Origin: Rubricoccus sp963708165
Lineage (GTDB): Bacteria; Bacteroidota; Rhodothermia; Rhodothermales; Rubricoccaceae
NCBI GenBank assembly: GCA_963708165.1
Contig: OY970187.1
Span: forward strand, 3,782,001-3,846,000
Length of the DNA: 64,000 nucleotides
Direction of reading: 5' to 3'
Both the position numbers and the translations under genes were made by a program. Below, piece by piece: positions 28,912 through 38,113 of the stretch. Position 1 is the first letter of the stretch. Every line of letters starts with the position of its first letter. The notes below the pieces were generated by a model, which saw only the letters and a program-made list of their open reading frames with translations, did not search any database and was not told the DNA's origin.

Positions 28912-29523
28912 ATGCCTGGCGCCCCTCCCCTTTCCCCCGGCGATGCCCTCAAGGCGGAGCTGATGGACGCCGCCGACATGGGCCGCACGCTCGACCGGCT
29001 GGCCCGGCAGATCGTGGAGCACCTGGACGACGACGCCGAGCCCGCCGACCGCCTCGCGCTGATCGGCATGCAAACACGCGGCGCGCACCTCGCGCGGCGC
29101 CTGCGAGACCGCATCGAAGCCTTCGAGGGCGTGCGGCTCCCGCTCGGCGTGCTCGACGCCACGTTCTACCGCGACGACCTGCGCCTCGGGCCTCTGGCGC
29201 CAGAGGTCTCCCCGACCGACATCCCGTTCGACCTGACGGACCGCCGGATCGTGCTCGTGGACGACGTGGTGTACACCGGGCGCACGACGCGCGCTGCTCT
29301 GGACGCCATTCTCGACCTCGGTCGCCCCGCCAGCGTGCGGCTGCTGGCGTTCATCGACCGAGGCCTGCGAGAGCTTCCCGTCGCGCCAGACCTGGTAGGC
29401 CGCGACGTACCAACCGAGCCCGGCGAGCGCGTCCGCGTGCGCCTGATCGAGGAAGACGGCGTGGACGGCGTGTGGCTGGTACAGAAACAAGCCTCTGGCG
29501 ATTCCACCCCTGTGAGCGCATGA
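28912..29523 (+). CDS. pyrR: Bifunctional pyrimidine regulator / uracil phosphoribosyltransferase PyrR
   Basis: A PRTase-fold protein of 203 residues that senses UMP and, in known PyrR proteins, regulates pyr mRNA and can make UMP from uracil and PRPP. It begins with a 15-residue extension, then AELMDAADMGRTLDRLARQI. IGMQTRGAHLARRL, the substrate loop LDATFYRDDLR and the PRPP motif RRIVLVDDVVYTGRTTRAAL are all present. The stop overlaps the pyrB start as ATGA, so the two are coupled. With such a short upstream region, RNA-leader attenuation as in Bacillus is doubtful. Confidence 0.92.
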   Translation: MPGAPPLSPGDALKAELMDAADMGRTLDRLARQIVEHLDDDAEPADRLALIGMQTRGAHLARRLRDRIEAFEGVRLPLGVLDATFYRDDLRLGPLAPEVSPTDIPFDLTDRRIVLVDDVVYTGRTTRAALDAILDLGRPASVRLLAFIDRGLRELPVAPDLVGRDVPTEPGERVRVRLIEEDGVDGVWLVQKQASGDSTPVSA

Positions 29524-30540
29524 CCGACGCGATCCAGACTCCCGCCAGCGGCCGTCTGCGGCACCGCCACCTGCTCGGTCTCGCGGATTACTCCGCCGAC
29601 GAGATCCGCCTGATCCTGGAAACCGGCCGTGCGTTCCGCGACGTGCTCGACCGGCCCATCAAGCGCGTGCCCAGCTTGCGCGGCGTGACGTGCGTCAACC
29701 TGTTCTACGAATCCAGCACGCGCACGCGGCTGTCGTTCGAACTGGCGGAAAAGCGACTCTCGGCCGACGTGGTCAACTTCAGCGCCAGCGGCTCCAGCGT
29801 GAGCAAAGGGGAGACGCTCAAGGACACGGCGCGCAACATCGAGGCGATGAAAATCGACCTGGTCGTGGTGCGGCACAAAAGCGCGGGCGCGCCTCAGTTT
29901 CTCACGCGCTGCCTGGATTCGGTCATCGTCAACGCAGGCGACGGCCAGCACGAGCACCCGACGCAGGCGCTGCTTGGACGCGAGCACGATTGCTAACCTG
30001 GACATTCCGCGCCTGCCAGGTCTTTCGCGCTTCGACTTTTCCGGCCTGCGCGTCAGCATCATCGGCGACATCGCGCACAGCCGCGTGGCGCGCTCCAACA
30101 TCTACGCGCTCACGGCGCTCGGCGCCGAGGTCACGCTGTGCGGCCCGCGCACGATGATGCCGGTCGGGATTGAGCACCTGGGCGCGCGCGTGACCGACCG
30201 GCTGGACGAGGCGCTCGAAGGCTGCGACGTGGCGATGACGCTCCGCATCCAACTGGAACGCCAGGGCGCAGGCCCCAATGGCCTCTTCCCCAGCCTGCGC
30301 GAGTACCACGAGCGCTTCGGGCTGCGCGGCGAGCACCTCGACGCCAACCCCGACCTCTGGATCATGCACCCCGGCCCGGTCAACCTCGGCGTCGAGATCG
30401 CGGGCGAAGTCGCGGACTCGGACCGCGCCGTGATCTTGAGCCAGGTCACCAACGGCGTGGCCGTGCGGATGGCCGTGCTCTATCTCCTCGCGGGCGGCAC
30501 GGCCGCGCGCATGCAAACCGCCTCTGGCGGAACCGAATGA
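29520..30540 (+). CDS. pyrB: Aspartate carbamoyltransferase catalytic chain, frameshifted near 29975
   Basis: Catalyses carbamoyl-phosphate plus aspartate to N-carbamoylaspartate, the first committed step of pyrimidine synthesis. ATG 29520 begins MTDAIQTPASGRLRHRHLLG. FYESSTRTRLSFELAEKRL is the carbamoyl-phosphate site, SGSSVSKGETLKDT the flexible loop, and GDGQHEHPTQALL the next conserved block. One extra base in the CTTGG run near 29975 then breaks the frame; the C-terminal half resumes DASTIANLDIPRLPG and ends with WIMHPGPVNLGVEI. Corrected length is 339 residues. The stop overlaps the following gene by four bases. Confidence 0.92.
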
Positions 30541-31526
30541 CCGGAGCCCTCGCCAGAGGCCTCGCGCTTCTCCTCGTGCTCGCCGGGACCGCGTGCGCGC
30601 AGCCCGCGCCAGAGGCCACCGCGCTCCAGCCTCTGGCGCCAGAGGCGCCGCGACGCACGATGGCCGTCACCATCGACGACCTGCCGGTCGGGCGCGGCCA
30701 CGGCCTCGCGTGGATGCAGCGCGTGACGAGCGACCTGCTGGCCCAGATCGACGCCTCGGGCGTGCCCGTCGTCGGGTTTGTGAACGAGGGCAAGCTGGAC
30801 CGCGAGGGTGAGCGCGACGAACGCGTAGCGCTGCTCCAAGCGTGGGTCGACGCCGGGCACGAGTTGGGCAACCACACCTACGGCCACCCGTCGCTGTTCG
30901 ACACGCCTCTGGCGGAGTTCCAGGCCGATGTGGTCCGCGGCGAGACGATCACGCGCACGCTCCTGAGCGCCAGAGGCTCGGCGCCCCGAGACTCTCTGCG
31001 CTACTTCCGGCACCCCTACCTGAACGTGGGACCAGATCTGCAGACCAAAGACACCTTCGAGACCTGGATCCGCGCCAGAGGCTACACCATCGCGCCCGTC
31101 ACGCACGACAACACGGAGTACGTCTACGCGCTGGCCTACGACCTCGCCCTTGAAGCGGGCGACGGTGCTCTGCAAGGCCGCATCGCCGACGCGTACCTCG
31201 CGTACATGGACACGACGGCGGCGTACTTCGAGGGTCTCTCGCGCGACCTCTTCGGCCGCGAGATTCCCGGCGTGCTCCTCATCCACGCCAACGCGCTCCA
31301 CGCCGATCACTTCGGCCGACTCATGGACGTGTTTGGCGCCAGAGGCTACACGCTCGTGCCTCTGGCGGAGGCGCTGGAAGACCCGGCGTACCGCGAGCCG
31401 CACACCTACACCGGCCGCGCGGGAATATCCTGGCTTCAGCGCTGGGCCATCACGCGCGGCGCCCGCTTCGGCCCCGAACCTCTCCCGGACGACTGGGTAC
31501 AGGCCGTCGCCTACCCCGACCGATGA
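30537..31526 (+). CDS. Polysaccharide deacetylase-family protein, exported
   Basis: A NodB-fold carbohydrate esterase-4 protein of 329 residues, likely removing acetyl groups from a cell-wall or extracellular glycan. The signal peptide MTGALARGLALLLVLAGTACAQ may carry a lipobox (LAGTAC). Motif 1 is MAVTIDDLP (catalytic Asp pair) and motif 2 is HELGNHTYGHPS (zinc His residues). RYFRHPYLNVG is motif 3, and LLIHANALHADHF near residue 245 is the later His motif. Its ATG overlaps the pyrB stop. The pairing with pyr genes is probably just operon packing. Confidence 0.87.
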   Translation: MTGALARGLALLLVLAGTACAQPAPEATALQPLAPEAPRRTMAVTIDDLPVGRGHGLAWMQRVTSDLLAQIDASGVPVVGFVNEGKLDREGERDERVALLQAWVDAGHELGNHTYGHPSLFDTPLAEFQADVVRGETITRTLLSARGSAPRDSLRYFRHPYLNVGPDLQTKDTFETWIRARGYTIAPVTHDNTEYVYALAYDLALEAGDGALQGRIADAYLAYMDTTAAYFEGLSRDLFGREIPGVLLIHANALHADHFGRLMDVFGARGYTLVPLAEALEDPAYREPHTYTGRAGISWLQRWAITRGARFGPEPLPDDWVQAVAYPDR

Positions 31527-32023
31527 TCTCTCCCCTCTCCAATCCTCCAGCCTCTGGCGCACTTACGACCGTCGGCTGGCGGGAATGGGTCGCGTTTCCA
31601 GAGATCCGGCTTCCGGCCGTGCGCTGCAAAGTGGATACCGGCGCGGCCACCTCGTCTCTCCACGCGAGCCGCATCGAGACGTTCGAGCGCGGCGGCGAGA
31701 CGTGGGTGCGGTTCGTCGTGCGGCCGTTTTTCCGCCGCCACCGGCAGGTCAAGGTGGCCTGTGAAGCACCCGTCGTGGACCAGCGGCACGTGCGCTCGTC
31801 TAGCGGCCACGAGGACCTGCGCATCGTGGTCGGCATCACGCTCCGCCTCGGCGTGCGCTCTGACGCGCCCGAGTGGCCCATCGAGGTCACGCTCGCAGAC
31901 CGCGCGGCGATGCAGTTCCCCATGCTTCTCGGCCGCGAGGCGATGAAAGGCCGCGTCGCCGTCGATCCGGGCGCTTCGTTCCTGCTCGGTCGCGTCGAGC
32001 ACGCCGCGTCGCTGTACGAGTAG
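31523..32023 (+). CDS. RloA-type retropepsin-like aspartic protease (DUF785)
   Basis: A 166-residue member of the so-called ATP-dependent zinc protease/DUF785 family, whose fold is retropepsin-like. VGWREWVAFPEIRLPAVRCK leads to the active-site motif VDTGAATSSLHA; the later hydrophobic strand FPMLLGREAMKG matches the family LIGR block. The usual KPT-type target is unknown. Many homologues sit beside RimK-like ligases, but here the upstream neighbour is the deacetylase, whose stop it overlaps by four bases (start ATG 31523). Confidence 0.88.
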   Translation: MISPLSNPPASGALTTVGWREWVAFPEIRLPAVRCKVDTGAATSSLHASRIETFERGGETWVRFVVRPFFRRHRQVKVACEAPVVDQRHVRSSSGHEDLRIVVGITLRLGVRSDAPEWPIEVTLADRAAMQFPMLLGREAMKGRVAVDPGASFLLGRVEHAASLYE

Positions 32024-32087
32024 GCACGGGACTGGCGATTGGGAGCAAACCGGCCTCGGCTTCTGGCGCCAGAGGCAAGACGAAAGT

Positions 32088-33737
32088 TTACATCCGCGCC
32101 TCCGGCGCGAGGCGGCCGGACGCGCCATCGCCAGAGGCTTGAGCGGCACCGGGATCGGGAGCGAGGCCCAAAATCCAGTCGGCCGCGCGCTCCGCGATCA
32201 TCTTGGTCGGGGCGTCCGTGTTGCCGTTCGGGATGGTGGGCATGATGCTCGCGTCCACCACACGCAAGTTGTCCACGCCGCGCACGCGCAGCGCGAGGTC
32301 GACGACAGACTCGGCGTCTGCTCCCATGCGGCACGTGCCGACCGGGTGGTACAGCGTCTCGGCCGTGAGGCGGATTTGCTCGGCGATCTCGGCGTCCGTC
32401 GTCGCATCCGCCATCGCGTCTACTGCGTCGCCGCGCAGGGCGCGGTAGGCGGGCTGCTCCGCGATCTCGCGCGCCATGCGTACGCCCGCCACGAGCGACG
32501 CCATGTCGCCGGGCTCCGCGAAATAGTTGGGGTCGATCGCGGGGTGCTCCATCGGGTCAGCCGAGCGCAGCGCCAGCGTGCCGCGCGACTGCGGCGTCAC
32601 CAGCGTCGGCCCGAGCGAGAAACCGTGAGCCTCTGGCGGCAGAAAGCCGTGCTCGTAGAAGAGCGCGGGCGCGACGTGAAACTGAAGATCCGGGATCACG
32701 CCAGAGGCGGGCCCAGATCCGGCGCCGGAGTGCGCGAAAAGCCCGGCTTCGGCGACGTTGGACGAGAGCATTCCGCGGCGGCCCAGGAGATATCGCGCGA
32801 CCTGCCCCGGCGTCTCCGCGTCCATCAACGACGCCCCCTCTTTGGCCTGCCAGCGCACACCCACAATCGGGTGGTCGTGCAGGTTCTGGCCCACGCCTCT
32901 GGCGTCCACGCGCACCGCGATGCCGTGCTCCCGCAGGTGCGCGGCCGGGCCGATGCCCGAGAGCATGAGCAGTTGCGGCGTGTTGATCGCGCCACCGCAC
33001 AGGATCACCTCGCCAGAGGCCATCGCCTTGCGCCGCACGCCGCCCTGCACGTACTCGACGCCTCTGGCGACGCCGCCTTTCACGATCAGGCTCGTGACGT
33101 GTGCGCCCGTCTCGACGGTCAGGTTCTCGCGCCGCATCGCGGGTTTGAGAAACGCCGTAGCCGCGCTCACGCGCCGCCCGCCGCGCTGCGTGAGTTGGTA
33201 CAGCCCAGCGCCTTCCTGCTCGGCACCGTTGAAGTCGTCGTTGAGGTCATGCCCGGCTTCGCCAGAGGCGTCGATAAAGGTGCGCGAGAGAGGGCTGGGA
33301 CTGCGCGGGTCTTCGACGCGGACGGGCCCTTGCTGACCGTGGTAGGCGTTGCGGAGACGCGCGTTGTCTTCGGACTTCTTAAAGTAGGGCAGCACATCGG
33401 CGTATCCCCATCCGGTGCAACCGTTTGCGGCCCACCCATCGTAGTCCGCGCGATGGCCGCGGATGTAGATCATCGCGTTGATGGACGATGAGCCACCGAG
33501 CACCTTGCCGCGCGGCCAGAACCACTCGCGGTCGGCGGCGTGCCTCTGGCGCGTGGTGTGGTAGCCCCAGTCGGCGTCGGTTTTGAACAGCTTGGAGAAC
33601 GCGGCCGGGATGCGAATCTCGGGGCGCGAGTCGGGACCGCCCGCTTCGAGCAGGAGCACGCGCGCGCCAGAGGCGCTCAGCCGGTCGGCGAGCACGCAGC
33701 CCGCGCTTCCAGCGCCGATAAGGAGGTAGTCGTACAT
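32088..33737 (-). CDS. GMC-family FAD oxidoreductase
   Basis: A complete paralogue of the gene at 1-1239, 549 residues. ATG 33737 starts MYDYLLIGAGSAGCVLADRL (FAD loop), then LLEAGGPDSRPEIRIPAAF, WPRGKVLGGSSSINAMIYIRG, GGAINTPQLLMLSGIGPAAH and the C-terminal signature YHPVGTCRMGADAESVVD with the catalytic His. RVVDASIMPTIPNGNTDAPTKMIAE closes the fold. Length and motifs match choline dehydrogenase/alcohol dehydrogenase relatives; the substrate is unknown. A C-terminal tail of about 25 residues (DPGAAQASGDGASG) is made mostly of motif-derived triplets. Confidence 0.92.
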   Translation of the reverse strand: MYDYLLIGAGSAGCVLADRLSASGARVLLLEAGGPDSRPEIRIPAAFSKLFKTDADWGYHTTRQRHAADREWFWPRGKVLGGSSSINAMIYIRGHRADYDGWAANGCTGWGYADVLPYFKKSEDNARLRNAYHGQQGPVRVEDPRSPSPLSRTFIDASGEAGHDLNDDFNGAEQEGAGLYQLTQRGGRRVSAATAFLKPAMRRENLTVETGAHVTSLIVKGGVARGVEYVQGGVRRKAMASGEVILCGGAINTPQLLMLSGIGPAAHLREHGIAVRVDARGVGQNLHDHPIVGVRWQAKEGASLMDAETPGQVARYLLGRRGMLSSNVAEAGLFAHSGAGSGPASGVIPDLQFHVAPALFYEHGFLPPEAHGFSLGPTLVTPQSRGTLALRSADPMEHPAIDPNYFAEPGDMASLVAGVRMAREIAEQPAYRALRGDAVDAMADATTDAEIAEQIRLTAETLYHPVGTCRMGADAESVVDLALRVRGVDNLRVVDASIMPTIPNGNTDAPTKMIAERAADWILGLAPDPGAAQASGDGASGRLAPEARM

Positions 33738-33805
33738 GGTTAACGCTGTTCTGGTGACGCCGCACTGCAAGATCGCACCGCCAGAGGCCTCTGGCGCCAG
33801 AGGCG

Positions 33806-34971
33806 CTAGGCCACGTCTGGCCAGCCCTCGGAGCCGTCCAAGCGGACCGAGGTCTCGCCGCGCAGGAAGTCCAGAACGGCCTCTCCGATGAATGAACCGC
33901 GCCAGCCCTGCAAGATGGTGTGATCCTCTGGCGAGGCGTCCGCGCCCGCTTCGACGAGAGCGGTGAGGTGGGCCTTGGTCGCCGCCAGATGCGGATCGAT
34001 CCCGCCCAGCGTGCACCGGCCCGCGACGAGCCCTTGGACCACGTTGAGCTGTGCCTGACGGCGCTCCTCCTCGGGTCCGGGACGGCCGCGCCTCTGGCGG
34101 GGCTCGGGGTCGGCGTCGATGCCATCGCGCACGGCATCGAGTAGGCCGTCGGCGTAGCGGCGCGACTGGCGGCCGGTGAGGATGCGGTCGAGGTCGTTTG
34201 CCGAGCGCGGGCGACGCTCTGCCACCTTAACGAGATCGTCGTCGCCGATCACCATGCGTCGGGTGCGGTCGAGGTCGCGCGCCTCGCGCTCGCGCCAGGC
34301 CGCGACGTGGCGGAAAATGGCGCGGCCCTGCGCATCGAGCTTGCTCGCGCCGCGGGACTTGACGCGGTGGACAGCCTCCATCGGGTCGAGTTCGTCGTAG
34401 TGGGCGGCGTCCTCGTAGCGCTCCATTTCGTCCCAGAGCCAGTCCAGGCGACTGCGCGCGATTCGGCCTCCTCCACGATCTTGTCGCGCACGTCGAGCGA
34501 GTAGCGCACGTCGTTTTCGGCGTAATGGACCTGCGTGTCCGAGAGCGGACGGCGGAGCCAGTCGGAGCGCGTCGCGCCCTTGTCCAGCGTCACGCCAGAG
34601 GCCCACTCGACCGCGTCTTGCAGCGAGGCGGTCGCGCTCTGGCCCACGAAGCCGGCGGCGCGCTGCGTGTCGAACACGTTCTGCGGCAGGTAGCCTGTGG
34701 CCCGCGCGAGGATTTGCAAGTCCTGCAACGCGTCGTGCAGCACGACCTCCGTGTCCGGGTCCGCCAAAAGCTCACCCAGCGGCATCAAATCGTCACCCGT
34801 CAGCGCAATCGTGTCCACAAGGTGCACATCGTCCCCGCCGAGGCCGACCTGGACCACACCGAGCGCGGCGTAGTACGTGCGCTCCCACACAAACTCGGTG
34901 TCGAGCGCGACGGCGTCTTGCTCGCGGGCGCGGGTGCAAAGGTCGGCGAGGGCCGCGGGAGAATCGATCAT
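33806..34971 (-). CDS. rnd: Ribonuclease D, frameshifted near 34455
   Basis: 3'-to-5' exoribonuclease of the DEDDy family involved in tRNA maturation. The chosen start is ATG 34971 (MIDSPAALADL). Exo motifs: VALDTEFVWERTYY (Asp, Glu), VLHDALQDLQILAR (Asp) and HYAENDVRYSLDV (Tyr, Asp). A missing base near 34455 (after EEAESR) moves the frame; it resumes RLDWLWDEMERYED, followed by the HRDC domain (RAIFRHVAAWREREARDLDR and NDLDRILTGR). Corrected length is 388 residues, normal for RNase D. Confidence 0.92.
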
Positions 34972-35075
34972 GAGGGTAGGCAGGTGCAGCCCCCAAGATC
35001 GCACCACTCCACCCCGCGATGCGCCTCTGGCGCCAGAGGCCGCTGCGGTCCTTTCGCCAGAGGCTCAGCGCTGCT

Positions 35076-35663
35076 TTAGCGCGCGCGCTTGACGGTGCAG
35101 CCGAACGGCGTGGTGCGCTCGATCTCGACCGCCTGAGCCGCGAGGTGCTGATCGAGGGCCTGCTGGAGATACTGAATGGTGACGCGGTCCGCGTCGGCCG
35201 GGCTGTCGTCGATGGCGCCGGAGTAGAGCAGGCCACCCGCGAAGAAGAACGCCTCTGGCGTCTGGCGCGCGCCGAGCGCATCGGCGAGCGTGGCAGAGGG
35301 GTCGAGCAGGACGGGCACGCCGACGGCTTCTGCAGCCGCCACGAGAGCCTCTGGCGTGTCGCCCGCGCTCCGCGCCGGGTCGTTGCTGGCCACGAGGACG
35401 ACGCCGATGCCGTTGGCCGACGCCGTCGCGGCGAGCCGCGCCATGCGCGCTTCGTACTTCTCCGTCCACGGGCACGCAGCGCTCCACACCACCGCCACGA
35501 GTCCGTTCTCACCCCCAGCCGACGCGAGGGAGAGCGAGCCTCCAGATGCGGTCGCGAAGCTCTGCGAGGCGAGAGGCACCGGAGCGCCGAGAGCGAGAGG
35601 CGCCTCTTGCGCGTGCGCCAGAGGCGCGACGAGGCAGACGAGGAGTGCGAGGAATCGGGTCAA
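35076..35663 (-). CDS. Exported thioredoxin-fold redoxin
   Basis: A 195-residue thiol-specific redox protein of the redoxin/AhpC-TSA-like family seen with SAACPWTEKY and a terminal GCTVK. It has signal peptide MTRFLALLVCLVAPLAHAQE read from a TTG start at 35663, overlapping the tlpA stop (TTGA). The single Cys near residue 70 (AACPWTEKYEARM) replaces a CxxC pair, and TPFGCTVKR holds a second conserved Cys near the C-terminus. GARQTPEAFFFAGGLLYSGAIDDSP is the typical TPxxF segment. Likely acts in the periplasm with the upstream TlpA-like protein. Confidence 0.82.
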   Translation of the reverse strand: MTRFLALLVCLVAPLAHAQEAPLALGAPVPLASQSFATASGGSLSLASAGGENGLVAVVWSAACPWTEKYEARMARLAATASANGIGVVLVASNDPARSAGDTPEALVAAAEAVGVPVLLDPSATLADALGARQTPEAFFFAGGLLYSGAIDDSPADADRVTIQYLQQALDQHLAAQAVEIERTTPFGCTVKRAR

Positions 35664-36217
35664 AGTTGGGTGGTGATGTCGATGGACCCGTCGCGTACGC
35701 CCGCGACGAGCTCGGCGATCCTCTCGGACGAAACAACGCCCATGTGCGCGCCGCGCACGATGCCCTCGGAGTCCATCACGAGCGTCGTGGGCAATGCCGC
35801 GCCGAAGCGCGGCCCAAACTCAGCGGCCAAAACGGTGTTGTTGGGCGACACGTAGGACCTCTCCTCCAGGCCCTGCTCGTCTAGAAAGGCACGCACCTTG
35901 TCCATCATCTCGGCATCGTCCACGGAAACGAAGCGCACCTCCACGTTCTCGTCCTCCATCTCGGCGTCGTACGCCATCAGGTCGGGAAACTCGATGCGGC
36001 ACGGCCCGCACCACGTCGCCCAGAAGTTGAGCACGGTGATCTCGTTGCCTTCCTCGATGACCGGTCGACGAGCTGCGTCGCGTTCTGCGACCTCGATGAG
36101 CGGCGAGCCGGTCGTGGGGATCTCGACGCCAGAGGCCCCGCCAGAGGCCTCTGGCGATGGCGTGTCGGTGCCGCAGGCGGCGAGCGCGAGGGCGAGGGAT
36201 AGGACGTACTTGCTCAT
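35660..36217 (-). CDS. TlpA/ResA-type thiol-disulfide lipoprotein
   Basis: Envelope thioredoxin of 185 residues. MSKYVLSLALALAAC is a lipoprotein signal with Cys15. The thioredoxin fold starts near residue 60 with EITVLNFWATWCGPCRIEFPDL, carrying the CGPC active site, and contains the cis-Pro strand ALPTTLVMDSEG. The N-terminal stretch after Cys is rich in motif-encoded Ser-Pro-Glu-Ala-Ser-Gly. It likely reduces protein disulfides, cytochrome c or similar. It is coupled to the redoxin gene by a TTGA overlap. Confidence 0.9.
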   Translation of the reverse strand: MSKYVLSLALALAACGTDTPSPEASGGASGVEIPTTGSPLIEVAERDAARRPVIEEGNEITVLNFWATWCGPCRIEFPDLMAYDAEMEDENVEVRFVSVDDAEMMDKVRAFLDEQGLEERSYVSPNNTVLAAEFGPRFGAALPTTLVMDSEGIVRGAHMGVVSSERIAELVAGVRDGSIDITTQL

Positions 36218-36276
36218 AGTCGGGAAACGGGCCTCTGGCGAAAGTGAACGCACAGGTAGCCGAGTGGTGTGCCTGC

Positions 36277-37859
36277 TTAGCGGGAGGCTACGCGGAAAAC
36301 GGGATACGGCTCCCCGTCTGCCAGAGGCACGATGGCCCAGTGGACCACGCCGTCGTCGCTGCGCGGCTCCAGGAGCATGAACGCGACGCGCGCCAGAGGC
36401 TGATCCATGCGCACAAAGACGTATCGGTCGGGATCGAGGGATGTCAGCCCTGCACCCAGCGGCTCCCACGCGCCAAAGGATTCTTGCGCCCGCACTCCTT
36501 GGAACGCGCGGTCGGCGACGCGGACGCTGTCTACGCGGAATTGCTGCAGCGTGCCAGGGGTGCTGAAGAAGCCCTGGGTGCGAATCCCATGCGCCGCCAG
36601 AAGCTCCAGCACGGCCTTTTGCGAGCGCGGGATGACATAGACAGCGGGCACCCGCTCTGTCTCCGTCGCGCCAAAGCGCGAAAAGACCGGCATGGCCTCT
36701 GGCGTGCGCGCGTCGCGGCGCTGGTACATCGCCTCGCCGGTGACGGGGTGGCGCAGCGTGTCGACGGCGCCCAAGAGGATCTCGCGCGTGGCCTCTGGCG
36801 CCACGAACCCGGCGCGGACCGCGAGCGAGTCGCCGACGATATTCTGGCGGTCTGCCGCGTTGGTCGTGGCGCGGACGCCAGAGGCGTCGGCCCAGGCGTT
36901 GGCGAGGATTTCCTCGACGAAGCGCTTGCTAACCTGCACGCGCTCGCTGAACGGGGCGTAGGAGTAGGCTTCGGAGAGGAGGCCGTAGCGTCCGCGGAGC
37001 CCGGCGTAGTTGGTCGAGAAGCGCGGTTGCGGGCTAAACGTGTACCAGCCACGCGGGACCGACGTGCCCTCGCCGAACGCACCGGGCACGTTGCCGTAGT
37101 GCTCGGTCGCCATGTCGTCGGTGCGCAAGATCTCGCGCTGGATGTTGGGAATCCACCGCTCGCGCAGGTGCCGGTCGATGGCCTCTGGCGTGTTGGGCGA
37201 GAGCGGCGGCGCAAACGTGAGGTGATAGCCCATGAACGTGCCGTTGGTCGTGTGGAGGTCCACGACCACGTGCGGGTCGGCGTCGCGCAAGAGGCCGACG
37301 AGCGCGCGGGCCTCTGGCGAGGCCAGCTTCATAAAGTCGCGGTTGAGGTCCAAGCCGTCCGCGTTGGGCCGTTGCCCCATGCCGCCGACCGGCCCGAGCT
37401 GCCGCGGCCGGTTGTCGATACGCGACGCGCTCGTTGCCGTCGGCGTTATAGATCGGCGCAATCATGACGACCAAGCTGATCGGCCCACTCGGCGTGGGCG
37501 CCAGAGGCCAGGTCGCGGAGCAGCATCAGCGCGGCCTCCTTGCCTGCCACCTCGCCCGCGTGGATGTTGGCGAAGACGAGCACGCGCGTCTTGCCACTTG
37601 CGCGGATGGCCTCTGGCGAGGCGCCGCCCGCGCCCCACACCGCCAGAGGCAGCGTTCTCCCCTCCCCACTCTCACCGAACGCGCCGATATGCAGATCGTC
37701 GCGCGCGGGGAGCGCGTCGAGAAACGCTATCACATCGGCGTGGGTGGAGGTCTCGCGGTAGTCCGTCGCTTCGGCGCGTGTGATCAGCGCCAGAGGCTGA
37801 TCTGGGATGGCCTCTGGCGTGGAGGCGCAGCCGGTGGCGAGGAGAGCGACGAAGCACAA
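36277..37859 (-). CDS. M14 zinc carboxypeptidase-family protein, two frameshifts
   Basis: A metallocarboxypeptidase of the M14 family, exported. The start is uncertain: a TTG at 37859 gives MCFVALLATGC, a short lipoprotein-like signal. Zinc ligands are visible as His and Glu in VLVFANIHAGEVAGKEAALM and His in PHVVVDLHTTNGTFMGYHL. DGLDLNRDF carries the Arg that binds the substrate carboxylate. The frame breaks near 37472 (extra base, then VVMIAPIYNADGNERVA) and again near 37420 (then NRPRQLGPVGGMGQRPNADG). The corrected length is 526 residues. The catalytic Glu of family members near the C-terminal part of the domain was not identified with confidence. Both breaks are probably sequencing errors. 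Confidence 0.83.
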
Positions 37860-37899
37860 TGCAATAACGGACCCTGCCTGTCTCCCTCCTTCCCTACCT

Positions 37900-38010
37900 G
37901 TCAACCCGAGCGCAGCTGAGGGAACTACTCGCTGGATGCTCGCGCGCTGAACGGGCCTCTGGCGACGGCTGGGGCTAGATCCCTCGTCGCTTCGCTTCCC
38001 TCGAGATGAC
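37900..38010. repeat. Dispersed inverted-repeat element, copy B
   Basis: The left arm GTCAACCCGAGCGCAGCTGA matches copy A with two changes. The middle includes GGAACTACTCGCTGG and GCTGAA, one dispersed 10-mer, then GGCTAGATCCCTCGTCGC identical to copy A, and ends GAGATGAC. This fills most of the 254-base gap upstream of the M14 gene; no gene was seen. Confidence 0.75.
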
Positions 38011-38113
38011 ATGGTAGACGGTTGCGTGCGCATCATGGCGTCGCCTGTTTCGGACCTGAAGAGCGGATGCACAAGGCTAGGCCTCTGGCGCCAGAGGCCA
38101 CTGATCGTGCGCG

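Noticed and set aside
36256..36320. tRNA-like string GGTAGCCGAGTGG resembling a Ser/Leu tRNA D-arm
   Set aside because: It overlaps the end of the M14 gene, and no matching acceptor stem or T-arm could be built.
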